Positions 7,998 to 17,111 are shown, counted from the stretch's first letter. The stretch: 64,000 bases of DNA from Stenotrophomonas sp. 364 (GCF_009832905.1 NZ_CP047135.1:1342001-1406000), one strand, 5' to 3'. Notes: generated from the letters alone by a model not told the origin. Made by a program: numbers and translations.

Positions 7998-8070
7998 GTA
8001 GTGCCGGCGGCTGGCCGGCTCTTCGTGGTGTCCATGGATATGCGTGGAGCCGGCCAGCGGCCGGCACTAC
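7998..8070. repeat. Facing pair of SMAG (GTAG) palindromic elements
   Basis: A 23-bp element beginning GTAGTGCCGGCGGCTGG at 7998-8020 is mirrored by its inverse, ending CCAGCGGCCGGCACTAC, at 8048-8070; 27 bp separate them. Each is a hairpin by itself and the two can form one longer cruciform. They lie between the 3' ends of the convergent GNAT and flavoprotein genes, the usual place for REP/SMAG elements. Confidence 0.92.
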
Positions 8071-8112
8071 CGGGTCCACGGCGCCCGTTACCGGCGTTTC
8101 AACGCGTCCCGC

Positions 8113-9360
8113 TTACCGGGTCTGCAGGTACGTGATCACGCCGCGCCCGGCGCGCAGCCCGCTGGCAAAGCAGGCGGTCAGCAGGTAGCCGCCGGTGGGT
8201 GCTTCCCAATCCAGCATCTCGCCGGCGCAGAACGTGCCCGGCAGGTCGCGCAGCATCAGCTGCGCGTCCAGCGCCTCCAGGCGGACGCCGCCGGCGGTGC
8301 TGATCACTTCGGCGATGGGGCGCGGGCGCAGCAGCGACAGTGGCAGCCGCTTCAGCGCGGCGGCGATGCGTTCGGCAGGCAATTGGCCGGCGTCCTTGCC
8401 CTGCACTTCAAACAGCAGCGCCGACTTGACCCCGCCCAGGCCCAGCTGGCGGCGCAGGTGTTCACCGAAGCTGCGGCCCTGGCGGGGGCGCTGCAGCTTG
8501 TCCAGCAGCTGCGCCTCGGTCTGCCCGGGCAGCAGGTCCAGATGCAGCGTCACCGCGCCATCGCGGGCGAGGGTGTCGCGCAGGTCGGCGGCCATCGCAT
8601 AGACCAGGCTGCCTTCGATGCCGTCGGCGCTGATCACGCACTCGCCCTGCAGCGTGCGCGGTTGTCCATCCAGCCCGACCCAGTGGGCCACCAGCGGCTT
8701 CAACGGTGCACCTGCCTGGCGCTCACGGAAGTACGCGGTCCAGTCGACGTCGAACCCGCAGTTGGCCGGTTGCAGCGGCGCCATCTCAATCCCGCGTGCG
8801 GCCAGCGGTGCCACCCAGGCCGCATCCGAACCGAGCTGTGGCCAGCTGCCTCCGCCCATCGCCAGCACCACGGCATCGGCCTGCACGGTCACCTCGCCGT
8901 CGGGCGTCTCCAAGCGCAGGGCGCCGTCGTCGGCCCAGCCGGTCCAGCGATGCTGCACATGCAGCCGCACGCCCTGTTCCTTCAGGCGGCGCACCCAGCC
9001 ACGCAGCAGCGGGGCGGCCTTGCGGTCCACTGGGAACACCCGGCCGGAACTGCCCACGTAGGTCGCCACGCCGAAACCCAGCGCCCAGTCGCGCAGCGCC
9101 GGGCCATCGAAATCGGCCAGCCATGCGCCCACCTCGTCGGCCCGCTCGCGGTAGCGCGCCACGAACACGTCGTGCGCATCGGAGTGGGTCAGGTTCAACC
9201 CGCCCTTGCCGGCGATCAGGAACTTGCGCCCGGGCGAGCCCTTGGCCTCATACACATCGACCTGGTGGCCGGCGGCGCGCACGGTTTCGGCCGCCATCAG
9301 CCCGGCCGGGCCACCGCCAATGATCGCCACGCGTCGCGCTGCAGTGCTGGAAACGGTCAT
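8113..9360 (-). CDS. TIGR03862-like flavoprotein (BaiN/HI0933 family)
   Basis: The 415-aa protein opens with an FAD-binding Rossmann motif (VAIIGGGPAGLMAAE), followed by GRKFLIAGKGGLNLTHS, typical of the HI0933/BaiN flavoproteins, a central variable domain, and a C-terminal FAD contact block (GTFCAGEMLDWEAPTGGYLLTA, given here split: GTFCAGEMLDW and APTGGYLLTA). The family includes NAD(P)H-dependent reductases whose substrates are mostly unknown. ATG 9360 was chosen over a TTG three codons upstream. The gene begins 9 bp after the FKBP gene and is probably co-transcribed with it. Confidence 0.9.
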   Translation of the reverse strand: MTVSSTAARRVAIIGGGPAGLMAAETVRAAGHQVDVYEAKGSPGRKFLIAGKGGLNLTHSDAHDVFVARYRERADEVGAWLADFDGPALRDWALGFGVATYVGSSGRVFPVDRKAAPLLRGWVRRLKEQGVRLHVQHRWTGWADDGALRLETPDGEVTVQADAVVLAMGGGSWPQLGSDAAWVAPLAARGIEMAPLQPANCGFDVDWTAYFRERQAGAPLKPLVAHWVGLDGQPRTLQGECVISADGIEGSLVYAMAADLRDTLARDGAVTLHLDLLPGQTEAQLLDKLQRPRQGRSFGEHLRRQLGLGGVKSALLFEVQGKDAGQLPAERIAAALKRLPLSLLRPRPIAEVISTAGGVRLEALDAQLMLRDLPGTFCAGEMLDWEAPTGGYLLTACFASGLRAGRGVITYLQTR

Positions 9361-9369
9361 GCGGGACAA

Positions 9370-9810
9370 TCAGCGCGGGGTGACGTCGAGCAGTTCGACA
9401 TCGAACACCAGCGACGAACCGGGCCGGATCGGGCCGGCACCGCGGTCGCCGTAGCCGTACTCGGCGGGAATCATCAACGTGCGCTTGCCGCCCACTTTCA
9501 TCCCGGCGAAGCCTTCATCCCAGCCCTTGATGACCTGGCCCTGGCCGAGGTCGAAGCTGAAAGGTTCGCCACGGTCGACCGAGCTGTCGAACTTGTCGCC
9601 GTGCTTGTCGGCGGTGCGTTCGTCGTAGATCCAGCCGGTGTAATGCACGGTCACCTTGCTGCCGGGCGTGGCCTCGGCGCCGGTGCCCGGCTGGGTGTCG
9701 ATCTTCTCGAACCGGGCGATGCTGCCGCCCGGCGGCGGGCCGGGCGGGGTGCAGCCGGCAAGCGCCAGCAGCATCAGGGGGGCAAGCAGATAGGAGGGCA
9801 GGCGGCGCAT
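9370..9810 (-). CDS. FKBP-type peptidyl-prolyl isomerase, lipoprotein
   Basis: The 146-aa product has a lipoprotein signal peptide ending LLALAGC (Cys20), then one FKBP domain: [58 protein letters not shown] and [10 protein letters not shown]. It should catalyse prolyl isomerisation on proteins in the periplasm while tethered to a membrane. ATG 9810 starts the signal peptide; the frame extends 14 codons upstream without a better start. First gene of a probable two-gene unit with the flavoprotein. Confidence 0.92.
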   Translation of the reverse strand: MRRLPSYLLAPLMLLALAGCTPPGPPPGGSIARFEKIDTQPGTGAEATPGSKVTVHYTGWIYDERTADKHGDKFDSSVDRGEPFSFDLGQGQVIKGWDEGFAGMKVGGKRTLMIPAEYGYGDRGAGPIRPGSSLVFDVELLDVTPR

Positions 9811-9874
9811 GGCGGCTCCGGATCGCAAAAACGGGACGCAAGGGTAGCGCATCGCCGGGCGCTATCATGGGCGC

Positions 9875-10240
9875 ATGTCGAAACTGCTGCTCAACCTGCG
9901 CAATGTCGCGGACGATGAAATCCAGGACGTGATCGCCCTGCTGGACAAGGCGGGCATCGCCCATTACCGCACCGAACCCAGCCCGTGGGGCATCTCCTGG
10001 GGCGGAATCTGGATCCGTGACAATGAGGACCTGCCGCGCGCCAAGGCCCTGATGGCGCCCTACCAGGAGGCCCGCGGGGCGCGCGTGCGGGCCGAGCGCG
10101 AGGCGGCGCTGCGTGATGGCACCGCCGAAACCTTCGGCAGCCTGCTGCAGCGCCGACCGCTGTTCGTGGTCGCCGTGCTGCTGGGCATGGTTGCCGCGGC
10201 GGCGCTGGTGTTCCTGCCGTTCGTGCTGCTGCGCGGCTGA
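9875..10240 (+). CDS. DUF6164-like small membrane protein
   Basis: The 121-aa protein has an N-terminal soluble part resembling DUF2007-type folds (KLLLNLRNVADDEIQDVIAL, then SPWGISWGGIWIRDNEDLP) and one C-terminal transmembrane helix (LFVVAVLLGMVAAAALVFLPF). Xanthomonad genomes carry such DUF6164 proteins; the family name is from memory and function is unknown. It is divergent from the FKBP gene and 53 bp before trhO. Confidence 0.78.
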   Translation: MSKLLLNLRNVADDEIQDVIALLDKAGIAHYRTEPSPWGISWGGIWIRDNEDLPRAKALMAPYQEARGARVRAEREAALRDGTAETFGSLLQRRPLFVVAVLLGMVAAAALVFLPFVLLRG

Positions 10241-10293
10241 ACCGCGGCGTCCACGGCCCCGGCATCGGGGCGGTCGGCATTTATAATGGGCCG

Positions 10294-11049
10294 ATGATCG
10301 CCAATACCGCCGCCTACCATTTCACCCCCATCGCCGACCCCGCCGCGCTGTGCGCCACGCTGCTGGAGCGCGCCACCGCGGGCGGCCTGCGCGGCACCAT
10401 TCTGGTGGCGGGCGAGGGCATCAACCTGTTCCTGGCCGGCACCGAAACCGGCATTGCCGATTTCTACGCTGCCCTCCACGCCGACCCGCGCTTTGCCGGG
10501 CTGCGGGTGAAAACCAGCTACAGCCAGATGCAGCCCTTCGCGCGGCTCAAGGCCAAGGTCAAGCCGGAGATCATCAGCTTCCGCATCGACGACGGCCAGC
10601 CGCTCGCGTATCCGCGCGCGCCGTCGGTGGACCCGGCCACGGTGCAGCGCTGGTTGCGCCAGGGCCATGACGATGCCGGCAAGCCGGTGGTGATGCTGGA
10701 CACCCGCAACACCCAGGAAATCGAGTACGGCACCTTCCAGGATGCGCTGGTGCTGCCGATCACCAAGTTCACCGACCTGCCCGACGCACTGGCGCCGCAC
10801 CGCGAGGCGCTGCGCGACAGCACCGTGGTCAGCTTCTGCACCGGCGGCATCCGCTGTGAAAAGGCCGCGCTGTGGATGCGCAACGATGGCATGGACAACG
10901 TGCTGCAGCTGGACGGCGGCATCCTGGGGTACTTCGAGGCCGTCGGCGGCGAAGGCTACCAGGGCCGGTGCTTCGTGTTCGACGAGCGCGTGGCGCTGGA
11001 TGCACGGTTGCAGCCGCTGGTGGATCAACCCGGTACTGAAGCCGCCTGA
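10294..11049 (+). CDS. trhO: tRNA uridine-34 hydroxylase TrhO (rhodanese-like, YceA)
   Basis: The 251-aa protein has an N-terminal acylphosphatase-like domain ([16 protein letters not shown]) and a C-terminal rhodanese domain with active-site loop [11 protein letters not shown]; Cys182 is the catalytic Cys and Cys188 follows in the conserved CxxGxRC. TrhO/YceA performs oxygen-dependent 5-hydroxylation of wobble uridine in tRNA, a step toward 5-(carboxy)methoxyuridine. Length matches the family's shorter members. It stands alone and is followed by a strong hairpin. Confidence 0.93.
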   Translation: MIANTAAYHFTPIADPAALCATLLERATAGGLRGTILVAGEGINLFLAGTETGIADFYAALHADPRFAGLRVKTSYSQMQPFARLKAKVKPEIISFRIDDGQPLAYPRAPSVDPATVQRWLRQGHDDAGKPVVMLDTRNTQEIEYGTFQDALVLPITKFTDLPDALAPHREALRDSTVVSFCTGGIRCEKAALWMRNDGMDNVLQLDGGILGYFEAVGGEGYQGRCFVFDERVALDARLQPLVDQPGTEAA

Positions 11050-11072
11050 GCGCCGCTCGGCGGGCAGGGCGC

Positions 11073-11098
11073 GGCGCTACCGGCGGCCGGGTAGCGCC
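11073..11098. repeat. Perfect 9-bp-stem hairpin with GTAG-type ends
   Basis: GGCGCTACC at 11073-11081 and GGTAGCGCC at 11090-11098 form a 9-bp stem around 8 nt. There is no T tract, so it is not a classical intrinsic terminator; the GTAG/CTAC sides resemble a degenerate SMAG element. It lies just after trhO and may protect or end that transcript. Confidence 0.6.
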
Positions 11099-11201
11099 CT
11101 CACGAACCCGAACCGCAGGAATCAGCATCCCGCCACCGGCACTGGCGGCGGGCGGTGGCCAGCCCCATCTGGAAGGGATGACTCCTGGACGGAACCCCTC
11201 C

Positions 11202-12188
11202 ATGCAACTGTCGATTCTTGATCTGGCCCCCGTCTGCGAGGGCAGTGACACCACCCAGGCCTTCGCCAACATGCTGGACCTGGCCCAGCATGCCGAAGGC
11301 TGGGGGTACCACCGCTACTGGCTGGCCGAACACCACAACATGCCCGGTATCGCCAGCGCCGCCACCGCCGTGTTGATCGGCCACGTGGCCGGCGGCACCA
11401 CGCGTATCCGCGTAGGCGCCGGCGGCATCATGCTGCCCAACCATTCGCCGCTGCAGGTGGCCGAGCAGTTCGGCACGCTGGCCTCGCTCTACCCCGATCG
11501 CATCGACCTGGGGCTGGGCCGCGCGCCCGGCACCGACCAGCCCACCGCGCGCGCCCTGCGCCGCTACTTCGACAGCGCCGACCAGTTCCCGCAGGACGTG
11601 CGCGAACTGCTGCATTACTTCGAACCGGCCCAGACCGGCCAGGCGGTGCGTGCGGTGCCTGGTGCCGGCATCCCGGTGCCGGTGTGGCTGCTGGGCTCCA
11701 GCTTGTTCAGCGCGCGCCTGGCCGCCGCGATGGGCCTGCCGTTCGCGTTCGCGTCGCACTTCGCGCCCGATGCGATGGACGAGGCGCTGGCGGTGTACCG
11801 CCGCGAGTTCCGCCGCTCGCAGTACCTGGAGGCACCATACGCGGTGCTGGGCATCAACGTGGTGGCGGCCGAGTCCGAGGCGGAGGCCAAGCGTCTGTTC
11901 ACGACCCAGCAGCAGAGCTTCGTCAACCTGCGGCGCGGCAAGCCGGGGCTGATTCCGCCGCCGATCGACGACATCGAAGACTTCTGGCAGCCGCATGAGA
12001 AGCTGGGCGTTCAGAACGCGCTGGCGTGTGCGGTGGTCGGTGACGTGCGCCAGGTGGGCGAGGGCATGGCCGCGTTCGCGGCGCGCCACAAGCCCGACGA
12101 ACTGCTGCTCACCGCCAACATCTTCGATCATGGCGCGCGCAAGCGCTCGTTCGGGCTGGCGATGCAGGCGTGGAAGGCCAACGCGTAG
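11202..12188 (+). CDS. LLM-class (luciferase-like) flavin-dependent oxidoreductase
   Basis: The 328-aa protein is a single bacterial-luciferase-like barrel: [14 protein letters not shown] start, [16 protein letters not shown] (the conserved AEHHN), [16 protein letters not shown], and [16 protein letters not shown]. These features match the YhbW-like group of FMNH2-dependent oxidoreductases. The substrate is unknown. ATG 11202 was preferred to 11178 because it begins the barrel's first strand. No partner flavin reductase gene adjoins it. Confidence 0.92.
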   Translation: MQLSILDLAPVCEGSDTTQAFANMLDLAQHAEGWGYHRYWLAEHHNMPGIASAATAVLIGHVAGGTTRIRVGAGGIMLPNHSPLQVAEQFGTLASLYPDRIDLGLGRAPGTDQPTARALRRYFDSADQFPQDVRELLHYFEPAQTGQAVRAVPGAGIPVPVWLLGSSLFSARLAAAMGLPFAFASHFAPDAMDEALAVYRREFRRSQYLEAPYAVLGINVVAAESEAEAKRLFTTQQQSFVNLRRGKPGLIPPPIDDIEDFWQPHEKLGVQNALACAVVGDVRQVGEGMAAFAARHKPDELLLTANIFDHGARKRSFGLAMQAWKANA

Positions 12189-12291
12189 GGACAGCGTTGC
12201 GAGTGCGCGCGAAGGTTGCGTGACCGCGCGGTTCACGCTGCCGTGGCTGCCGATCGGCTGTGATGGGGGCTCCCGTTTCAGGAGTCACCCC

Positions 12292-12801
12292 ATGGCAGAA
12301 CACGACCGACAACAGCACATCAAACAACTGGCGGGCATGATCCGCGATGTCGACATCGCCATGTTCACTACCGTCGGTGTCGACGGCCGGCTTTACAGCC
12401 GTCCGCTCGGCACGCAGGAAGTCGAGTTCGATGGCGACCTCTGGTTCGCCACCGAAGCCGACAGCCCCAAGGTGGCTGAGATCGCGCTCAACCCGCGCGT
12501 CAACGTGTCCTATTCCTCGCCCTCGGGCAACACCTACGTGTCGGTCGCCGGCACCGCGCGCATCGTCGATGACCGCGCGAAGATCGAGGAACTGTGGTCG
12601 CCGGCGATGAAGCTGTTCTTCCCCGGTGGCAAGGACGACCCGAACCTGCGCCTGATCCATGTCAGCGCCGAATCGGCCGAGTACTGGGACGGCCCCGGCG
12701 GCCTGCTTGGCAGCGCGTTGTATTTCGTATTGTCGGCCGTCACCGATGACCCGGGCGCGTTGTCCGACACCGGTACGGTGGATCTCAAGCCCGGGGCGTG
12801 A
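12292..12801 (+). CDS. Pyridoxamine 5'-phosphate oxidase family (general stress protein 26-like)
   Basis: The 169-aa protein has the split-barrel flavin-binding fold: IAMFTTVGVDGRLYSRPL, LWFATEADSPKVAEIALNP, VNVSYSSPSGNTYVSVAGTA, and LIHVSAESAEYWDGPGG. General-stress-26-like members bind FMN or FAD and lack the PLP-pathway residues of PdxH. The ATG at 12292 follows TTTCAGGAGTCACCCC, a good ribosome-binding site. A SMAG element and a 50-bp repeat block follow. Confidence 0.9.
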   Translation: MAEHDRQQHIKQLAGMIRDVDIAMFTTVGVDGRLYSRPLGTQEVEFDGDLWFATEADSPKVAEIALNPRVNVSYSSPSGNTYVSVAGTARIVDDRAKIEELWSPAMKLFFPGGKDDPNLRLIHVSAESAEYWDGPGGLLGSALYFVLSAVTDDPGALSDTGTVDLKPGA

Positions 12802-12821
12802 GTGCCGGGCGATTTCCGGGC

Positions 12822-12844
12822 AGCCGACCAACGGTCGGCTCTAC
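12822..12844 (-). repeat. SMAG element (inverted orientation)
   Basis: The 23-bp palindrome reads GTAGAGCCGACCGTTGG... on the minus strand, with stem AGCCGACC/GGTCGGCT. It sits 20 bp after the PPOX-family gene and before a related tandem repeat block, between convergent genes. Confidence 0.9.
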
Positions 12845-12860
12845 CCGGAGTTAGCCCTGA

Positions 12861-13036
12861 GCGTTGGCCGGCGCAGTAGGCGCACCCCGCAACGCAGGTA
12901 GGCCCCGACCGTGGGTCGGCGCGCAGCAGGCGCACCCCTAATCACAGGCAGGCCCCAACCGTGGGTCGGCGCGCAGCAGGCGCACCCCGAAACACAGGCA
13001 GGCCCCGACCGTTGGTCGGCGCCTGTCGGCGCGCCC
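12861..13036. repeat. Tandem 50-bp repeats with SMAG-like stem
   Basis: Two nearly identical 50-bp units at 12901-12950 and 12951-13000 each contain CCGACCGTGGGTCGGC followed by GCGCAGCAGGCGCACCCC; a partial unit precedes (12861-12900) and another follows (13001-13036). The stem CCGACC/GGTCGG matches SMAG elements but the GTAG start is missing. The block runs up to the ExoD stop codon. Confidence 0.88.
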
Positions 13037-13037
13037 C

Positions 13038-13694
13038 TCAGAACCAGCGCTGGACCTGCTCCACCGTATAGCTCACCAGCTGTCCGGAACTGAAGCCGAA
13101 GAACAGCACCGCCGCCAGCGCGCCGATCCAGTTCAACAGCATCAGCATGCCGTCCCGCTCCAGCAACGCCAGCGCGAACAGCAGCAGCTGGAAGCCGAAC
13201 AGGTAGTTGGTGAACGGGATCGGCAGCGACAGCAGCAGCGCCACCAGGATCAACAGCAGGCCGGTCAGCGCGTGCGCCGGTCGCGGCACCAGCAGGGCGG
13301 GCAGGCGCGGCTTCAGCAGCTTGTCCAGCCGCCGCAGGGCGCCGTCGATACGGGCCAGGAAACGGTGCATGGTGCCGCGCTTCGGGCCGCGGTTGGCGAT
13401 GAACTTCGGCAGCCACGGCCGGCGCAGGCCGAACAGCATCTGGCCGCCGATCAGCAGGATCAGCGGGCCACTCACCGCGCCGCCGACGCCCGGGATCGGA
13501 ATGAAGGCTGGCAGGATCGCCACGAACAGGAACACACCGAACGCGCTCTGCTGCAGGTCCTGCAGGATGTTGCCCAGCAGCAGCCGCTCCTCCGGGTCGC
13601 CGTGGTCGAACATCGCCAGCAACGTGCGGATGCCTTCGTTGCGGTACGCCGGCCGCCCCGCGTCCGGCGGGGTCGGATCAGCCGGTGAGTTCAT
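13038..13694 (-). CDS. Exopolysaccharide synthesis protein ExoD family
   Basis: The 218-aa protein matches the ExoD family: a soluble N-terminal part (EERLLLGNILQDLQQSAFG), then hydrophobic helices FLFVAILPAFIPIPGVGG, LILLIGGQMLFGLRRPWLP, HALTGLLLILVALLLSLPIP and LLLFALALLERDGMLMLL. ExoD is linked to exopolysaccharide and alkaline tolerance in rhizobia; its activity is not established. ATG 13694 lies 17 bp inside the 3' end of the CNNM/CBS gene, so the pair is probably translated together. Confidence 0.88.
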   Translation of the reverse strand: MNSPADPTPPDAGRPAYRNEGIRTLLAMFDHGDPEERLLLGNILQDLQQSAFGVFLFVAILPAFIPIPGVGGAVSGPLILLIGGQMLFGLRRPWLPKFIANRGPKRGTMHRFLARIDGALRRLDKLLKPRLPALLVPRPAHALTGLLLILVALLLSLPIPFTNYLFGFQLLLFALALLERDGMLMLLNWIGALAAVLFFGFSSGQLVSYTVEQVQRWF

Positions 13695-14988
13695 CGGTCT
13701 CTTCTTCGGACAGTGTGCGCAGCAGCAGCTTGTCCACCCGCGCACCGTCCAGGTCGACGATCTCGATGCGCCAGCCGGCCCAGTCGAAATACTCGCCCGC
13801 GTGCGGAATGCGCCCGAAGAAGTGGATGCACATGCCGGCCAGCGTGTAGTAATCGCCGTCTTCGGCATCGGGCAGTTCGGCATTGCCCATCAGTTCGCGC
13901 AGGTCTTCGATCGACAGCGAACCGTCCACCAGGTAGGAGCCGTCCTCGCGGGTCACCACCAGGGCGTCCTCGTCCACGTTCTCCACCGATTGCAGGCGGC
14001 CGACCACCGCGCCCATCAGGTCGCTGATGGTGACCAGGCCCTGGATCTCGCCGTATTCGTCCACTACCAGCGCCATCGACTGCTGTTCCTCGCGGAAGAT
14101 CTCCAGCAGCTTCATCGCATGGGTGGATTCGGACACATACAGCGGCTCGCGCAGCTGCTGGAACAGCGAATGGTCGTCGCGCACCAGGCGTGTCACCAGG
14201 CTCTTCACCTCCAGCACGCCCACGATGTCCTGGTCGTTGTCGCGGTACACCGGGTATCGGGAGAACTCGTTCTCGCGCATCGTGGCGATGTTCTTCTCCG
14301 GGTCGGCCACGGTGTCCAGCCAGGCGATCCGGTTGCGTGGGGTCATCAGGCTGTCGGCAGTGCGGTCGCCCAGGCGCATCACCCGGTTCATCATGTCGCG
14401 CTCGTGCGCGTCGATGACGCCGGCCTCGTGGCTTTCAGCCACCAGCATGCGGATCTCTTCTTCCGTCACCGATGCGGCCTCGTCCTTGCCCAGGCCCAGC
14501 ACCCGCAGCACCAGCCGGGTGCTGTGCGACAGCAGCCACACCGCCGGGAAGGCGATCCGGGACAGCCAGCCCATCGGCCAGGCGACCAGCCCAGCGATGT
14601 CCTCCGAGCGGGTGATCGCCAGCCGCTTGGGCACCAGTTCGCCGAAGATCAGCGTCAGGAAGGTGATCAGCGCCACGGCCAGTGCCTTGCCTACTTCACT
14701 GGCATAGGCAAAGGCGGGGAAAACGCTGTGCAGCCACTCGGCGATGGCCAGGCCGATCGCCTCGCCGCCGAACACACCGGTCAGGATGCCGATCAGGGTG
14801 ATCCCGATCTGCACCGTGGACAGGAAGCTCTCGGGCTTTTCAGACAATTCCAGCGCGCGTGCGGCGCGCTTGCTGGTGCCGGCCATCTGCTTGAGGCGGC
14901 TCTTGCGCGAGGTCATGACCGACATCTCGGACATGGCGAAGAAGCCGTTGAGCAGGATCAGGGCCAGGACAATAATCAGTTCAAACAC
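13678..14988 (-). CDS. Hemolysin-family CNNM/CBS/CorC membrane protein
   Basis: The 436-aa protein has an N-terminal CNNM membrane domain (residues 1-180; FELIIVLALILLNGFFAMSE start, STVQIGITLIGILTGVFGGE), then two CBS domains (LMTPRNRIAWLD..., PLYVSESTHAMKLLEIF) and a C-terminal CorC/HlyC domain (about 345-430). Proteins of this family are implicated in Mg/Co or Na transport, although older records call them hemolysins. It is first in a two-gene unit with ExoD and divergent from the DUF47-pit pair. Confidence 0.92.
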   Translation of the reverse strand: MFELIIVLALILLNGFFAMSEMSVMTSRKSRLKQMAGTSKRAARALELSEKPESFLSTVQIGITLIGILTGVFGGEAIGLAIAEWLHSVFPAFAYASEVGKALAVALITFLTLIFGELVPKRLAITRSEDIAGLVAWPMGWLSRIAFPAVWLLSHSTRLVLRVLGLGKDEAASVTEEEIRMLVAESHEAGVIDAHERDMMNRVMRLGDRTADSLMTPRNRIAWLDTVADPEKNIATMRENEFSRYPVYRDNDQDIVGVLEVKSLVTRLVRDDHSLFQQLREPLYVSESTHAMKLLEIFREEQQSMALVVDEYGEIQGLVTISDLMGAVVGRLQSVENVDEDALVVTREDGSYLVDGSLSIEDLRELMGNAELPDAEDGDYYTLAGMCIHFFGRIPHAGEYFDWAGWRIEIVDLDGARVDKLLLRTLSEEETDELTG

Positions 14989-15206
14989 GGGCGTCGTCCC
15001 CGGTTGGTGGCAGGGAGGGCGTGTTCAAGCGATGGCGGCTACCGTAGGGCGCGTGAGCGCGGCGGTGCGGCGGGGGGTAAGGGTCGTCGTCCATAGAGTG
15101 CGCCCGAAGGCGCCCGCGCATCTTAACAAAAGGCCGGGGCAGGGAAGCAAACAGAGTCGTTCAGGCAGGCCCTCGGCGGTGTGAAGACGGGGGGGAGTAC
15201 CCGGAA

Positions 15207-15224
15207 TGGACATCAAACCGTCAT
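15207..15224 (+). promoter_or_regulatory. Possible Pho box overlapping the DUF47-pit promoter
   Basis: TGGACAT-CAAA-CCGTCAT has two seven-base half-sites 11 bp apart with an A-rich spacer, the layout of PhoB boxes (CTGTCAT twice). The second half matches 6 of 7 bases, the first only 4 of 7. CATAAT at 15222-15227 could be the -10. The phosphate transporter downstream makes PhoB control reasonable, but the match is partial. Confidence 0.3.
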
Positions 15225-15270
15225 AATTCCGCCCGGTGCCGTCCTTCCTCGACGGCGAATAGGTTTCTCA

Positions 15271-15897
15271 ATGTTCTCTCTGCAGACCATTTTCGGCTCC
15301 GGCAAACAGTTCTACACCCTGCTGGACGAGGCTGCCCAGGCCGCCCAGGACAGCGCAAAGGCGCTGCACGCCATGCTGCGCGATTCCGACCGCCAGCCGG
15401 CGCTGGACGCCTTCAAGCTGGCCCGCCTGCGCGAACGTGCCGCCTCGGACAAGATCAGCCAGGCCCTGGTGGACAGCTTCATGACCCCGATCGAGCGCGA
15501 GGACATCGAAGCGCTGGGCTCGGCCCTGTACAAGATTCCCAAGCAGGTCGAGAAGTTCGCCGACCGCTACTCGCTGGCCACCGCCCACCTGGAGCACATC
15601 GATTTCGCGCCGCGCGCGGCGATGCTCGAGCAGGCCGCCAGCGTGGTGGTGGAGATGGTCAACGACCTGCGCCACATGAACCTGGACCGGATGACCGCGC
15701 TCAACGAGAAGCTGCGCTCGCTGGAGAATGAAGCCGACCGCCTGATGCTCGAGCTGTACCGCGACATCTACTCCGGCCGCCTGGACAACCTGCAGATGTT
15801 CCTGCTCAAGGAGTTCTTCGAGATCTTGGAAAAAGCCATCGACCGTTGCCGCGAGGCCGGTGTGGTGGCGTACCAGATCGTGCTGAAGAACAGCTGA
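15271..15897 (+). CDS. DUF47 / PhoU-like phosphate transport regulator
   Basis: The 208-aa, all-helical protein belongs to the DUF47 (YkaA, PhoU-like) family: FYTLLDEAAQAAQDSAKALH, KIPKQVEKFADRYSLA, LENEADRLMLELYRDIYSG and FEILEKAIDRCREAGVV. These helical bundles bind metal clusters and occur beside Pit transporters, where they tune uptake. ATG 15271 starts the first helix. It is 13 bp from pit and clearly in one operon with it. Confidence 0.93.
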   Translation: MFSLQTIFGSGKQFYTLLDEAAQAAQDSAKALHAMLRDSDRQPALDAFKLARLRERAASDKISQALVDSFMTPIEREDIEALGSALYKIPKQVEKFADRYSLATAHLEHIDFAPRAAMLEQAASVVVEMVNDLRHMNLDRMTALNEKLRSLENEADRLMLELYRDIYSGRLDNLQMFLLKEFFEILEKAIDRCREAGVVAYQIVLKNS

Positions 15898-15910
15898 CGG
15901 ACGCCACAGC

Positions 15911-17032
15911 ATGCTGACCCTTGTCCTGGTGGTGATCCTGGCCGCGCTCGTCTTCGAGTTCATCAACGGCTTCCACGACACCGCCAACTCCATCGCCACC
16001 GTGGTGGCGACCAAAGTGCTCTCGCCCGGTTGGGCGGTGATGCTCGCGGCCTTCATGAACCTCATCGGCGCCCTGACCGGCACCGCCGTGGCGCTGACCA
16101 TCGCCTCGGGCCTGCTCAACACCAACGTGGTCGACGTGACCCCGCAGGTGATCCTGTGCGCGCTGCTGGGCGGCATCATCTGGAACCTGATCACCTGGTG
16201 GAAGGGCCTGCCCTCGTCGTCCTCGCACGCCCTGATCGGCGGCCTGTGCGGCGCGGGCCTGGCCGCGGCCCACAACAACTGGGACGCGTTGATCTGGTCC
16301 GAGCGGATCGGCACCTGGGCCCAGAACAAGGGCCTGCTGTGGAAGGTGTTCCTGCCGATGATCACCTCGCCGGTGGCCGGCTTCCTGCTGGGCATCGTGG
16401 TGATGCTGCTGCTCTGGGCGATCATCGCCGGCATGGCCAAGGCTGGTGGCTGGCTCGGGCGCCTGGCGCGTCCGCGCATCGTCAATGCGTTCTTCGGCAA
16501 GGCCCAGATCGTGTCGGCCGCCTACATGGGCTTTGCCCACGGCCACAACGACGCCCAGAAGACCATGGGCATCATCGCCATGACCCTGATCGGCGCCGAA
16601 GCGACCGGTGCGCTGAACGACCTGCCGTCGTGGCTGGCCTTCATGCATCCGCAGGCCAGTGCCGGTGACGGCATCGCCATGTGGATCGTGTTGACCTGCG
16701 CGGTGGTGATGGCGGCCGGTACGGCGTCGGGTGGCTGGAAGATCATCAAGACCCTCGGGCACAAGATGGTCAAGCTGCACCCGATCCACGGCTTCGCCGC
16801 CGAGACCAGTTCGGCCACGATCCTGACCCTGGCGGCGCATTTCGGCATGCCGGTGTCGACCACGCACAGCATCTCCACGGCGATCATGGGCGTGGGCTAC
16901 GCCAAGAACCCGCGTTCGCTGCGCTTCGGCGTGATCGAGCGCATCGTCTGGGCCTGGATCCTCACGATCCCGGCGGCAGGCGGCTGCGCGTACCTGATCC
17001 TGCGCCTGTTCGAGCTGTTCGGCTGGGCGTAA
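15911..17032 (+). CDS. pit: Low-affinity inorganic phosphate transporter (Pit family)
   Basis: The 373-aa integral membrane protein carries both duplicated Pit signatures, FINGFHDTANSIAT near residues 17-30 and FAHGHNDAQKTMG near 209-221, plus SSSHALIGG and PVSTTHSISTAI repeats. It should import metal-phosphate with protons across the inner membrane. Length is at the short end for the family (E. coli PitA is about 500 aa) because the central cytosolic loop is reduced. Followed by a SMAG element and a terminator. Confidence 0.95.
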   Translation: MLTLVLVVILAALVFEFINGFHDTANSIATVVATKVLSPGWAVMLAAFMNLIGALTGTAVALTIASGLLNTNVVDVTPQVILCALLGGIIWNLITWWKGLPSSSSHALIGGLCGAGLAAAHNNWDALIWSERIGTWAQNKGLLWKVFLPMITSPVAGFLLGIVVMLLLWAIIAGMAKAGGWLGRLARPRIVNAFFGKAQIVSAAYMGFAHGHNDAQKTMGIIAMTLIGAEATGALNDLPSWLAFMHPQASAGDGIAMWIVLTCAVVMAAGTASGGWKIIKTLGHKMVKLHPIHGFAAETSSATILTLAAHFGMPVSTTHSISTAIMGVGYAKNPRSLRFGVIERIVWAWILTIPAAGGCAYLILRLFELFGWA

Positions 17033-17039
17033 GCCCCCC

Positions 17040-17062
17040 GTAGAGACGGGCTCTGCCCGGCT
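17040..17062 (+). repeat. SMAG element
   Basis: A GTAGAGACGGGCTCTGCC... element, 23 bp, starts 8 bp after the pit stop codon. One base differs from the GTAGAGCCGGGCTCTG form seen at 39.6 kb. It lies between convergent genes. Confidence 0.85.
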
Positions 17063-17084
17063 GCCAAGCTGCCCGGCTGCCACG

Positions 17085-17111
17085 AAAAACCCGCCGAAAG
17101 GCGGGTTTTTT
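17085..17111. terminator. Bidirectional intrinsic terminator
   Basis: AAAAACCCGCC-GAAA-GGCGGGTTTTTT: an A/T-flanked GC stem with T tracts on both strands. It can end pit from the left and the two minus-strand acetyltransferase genes from the right. Confidence 0.93.
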
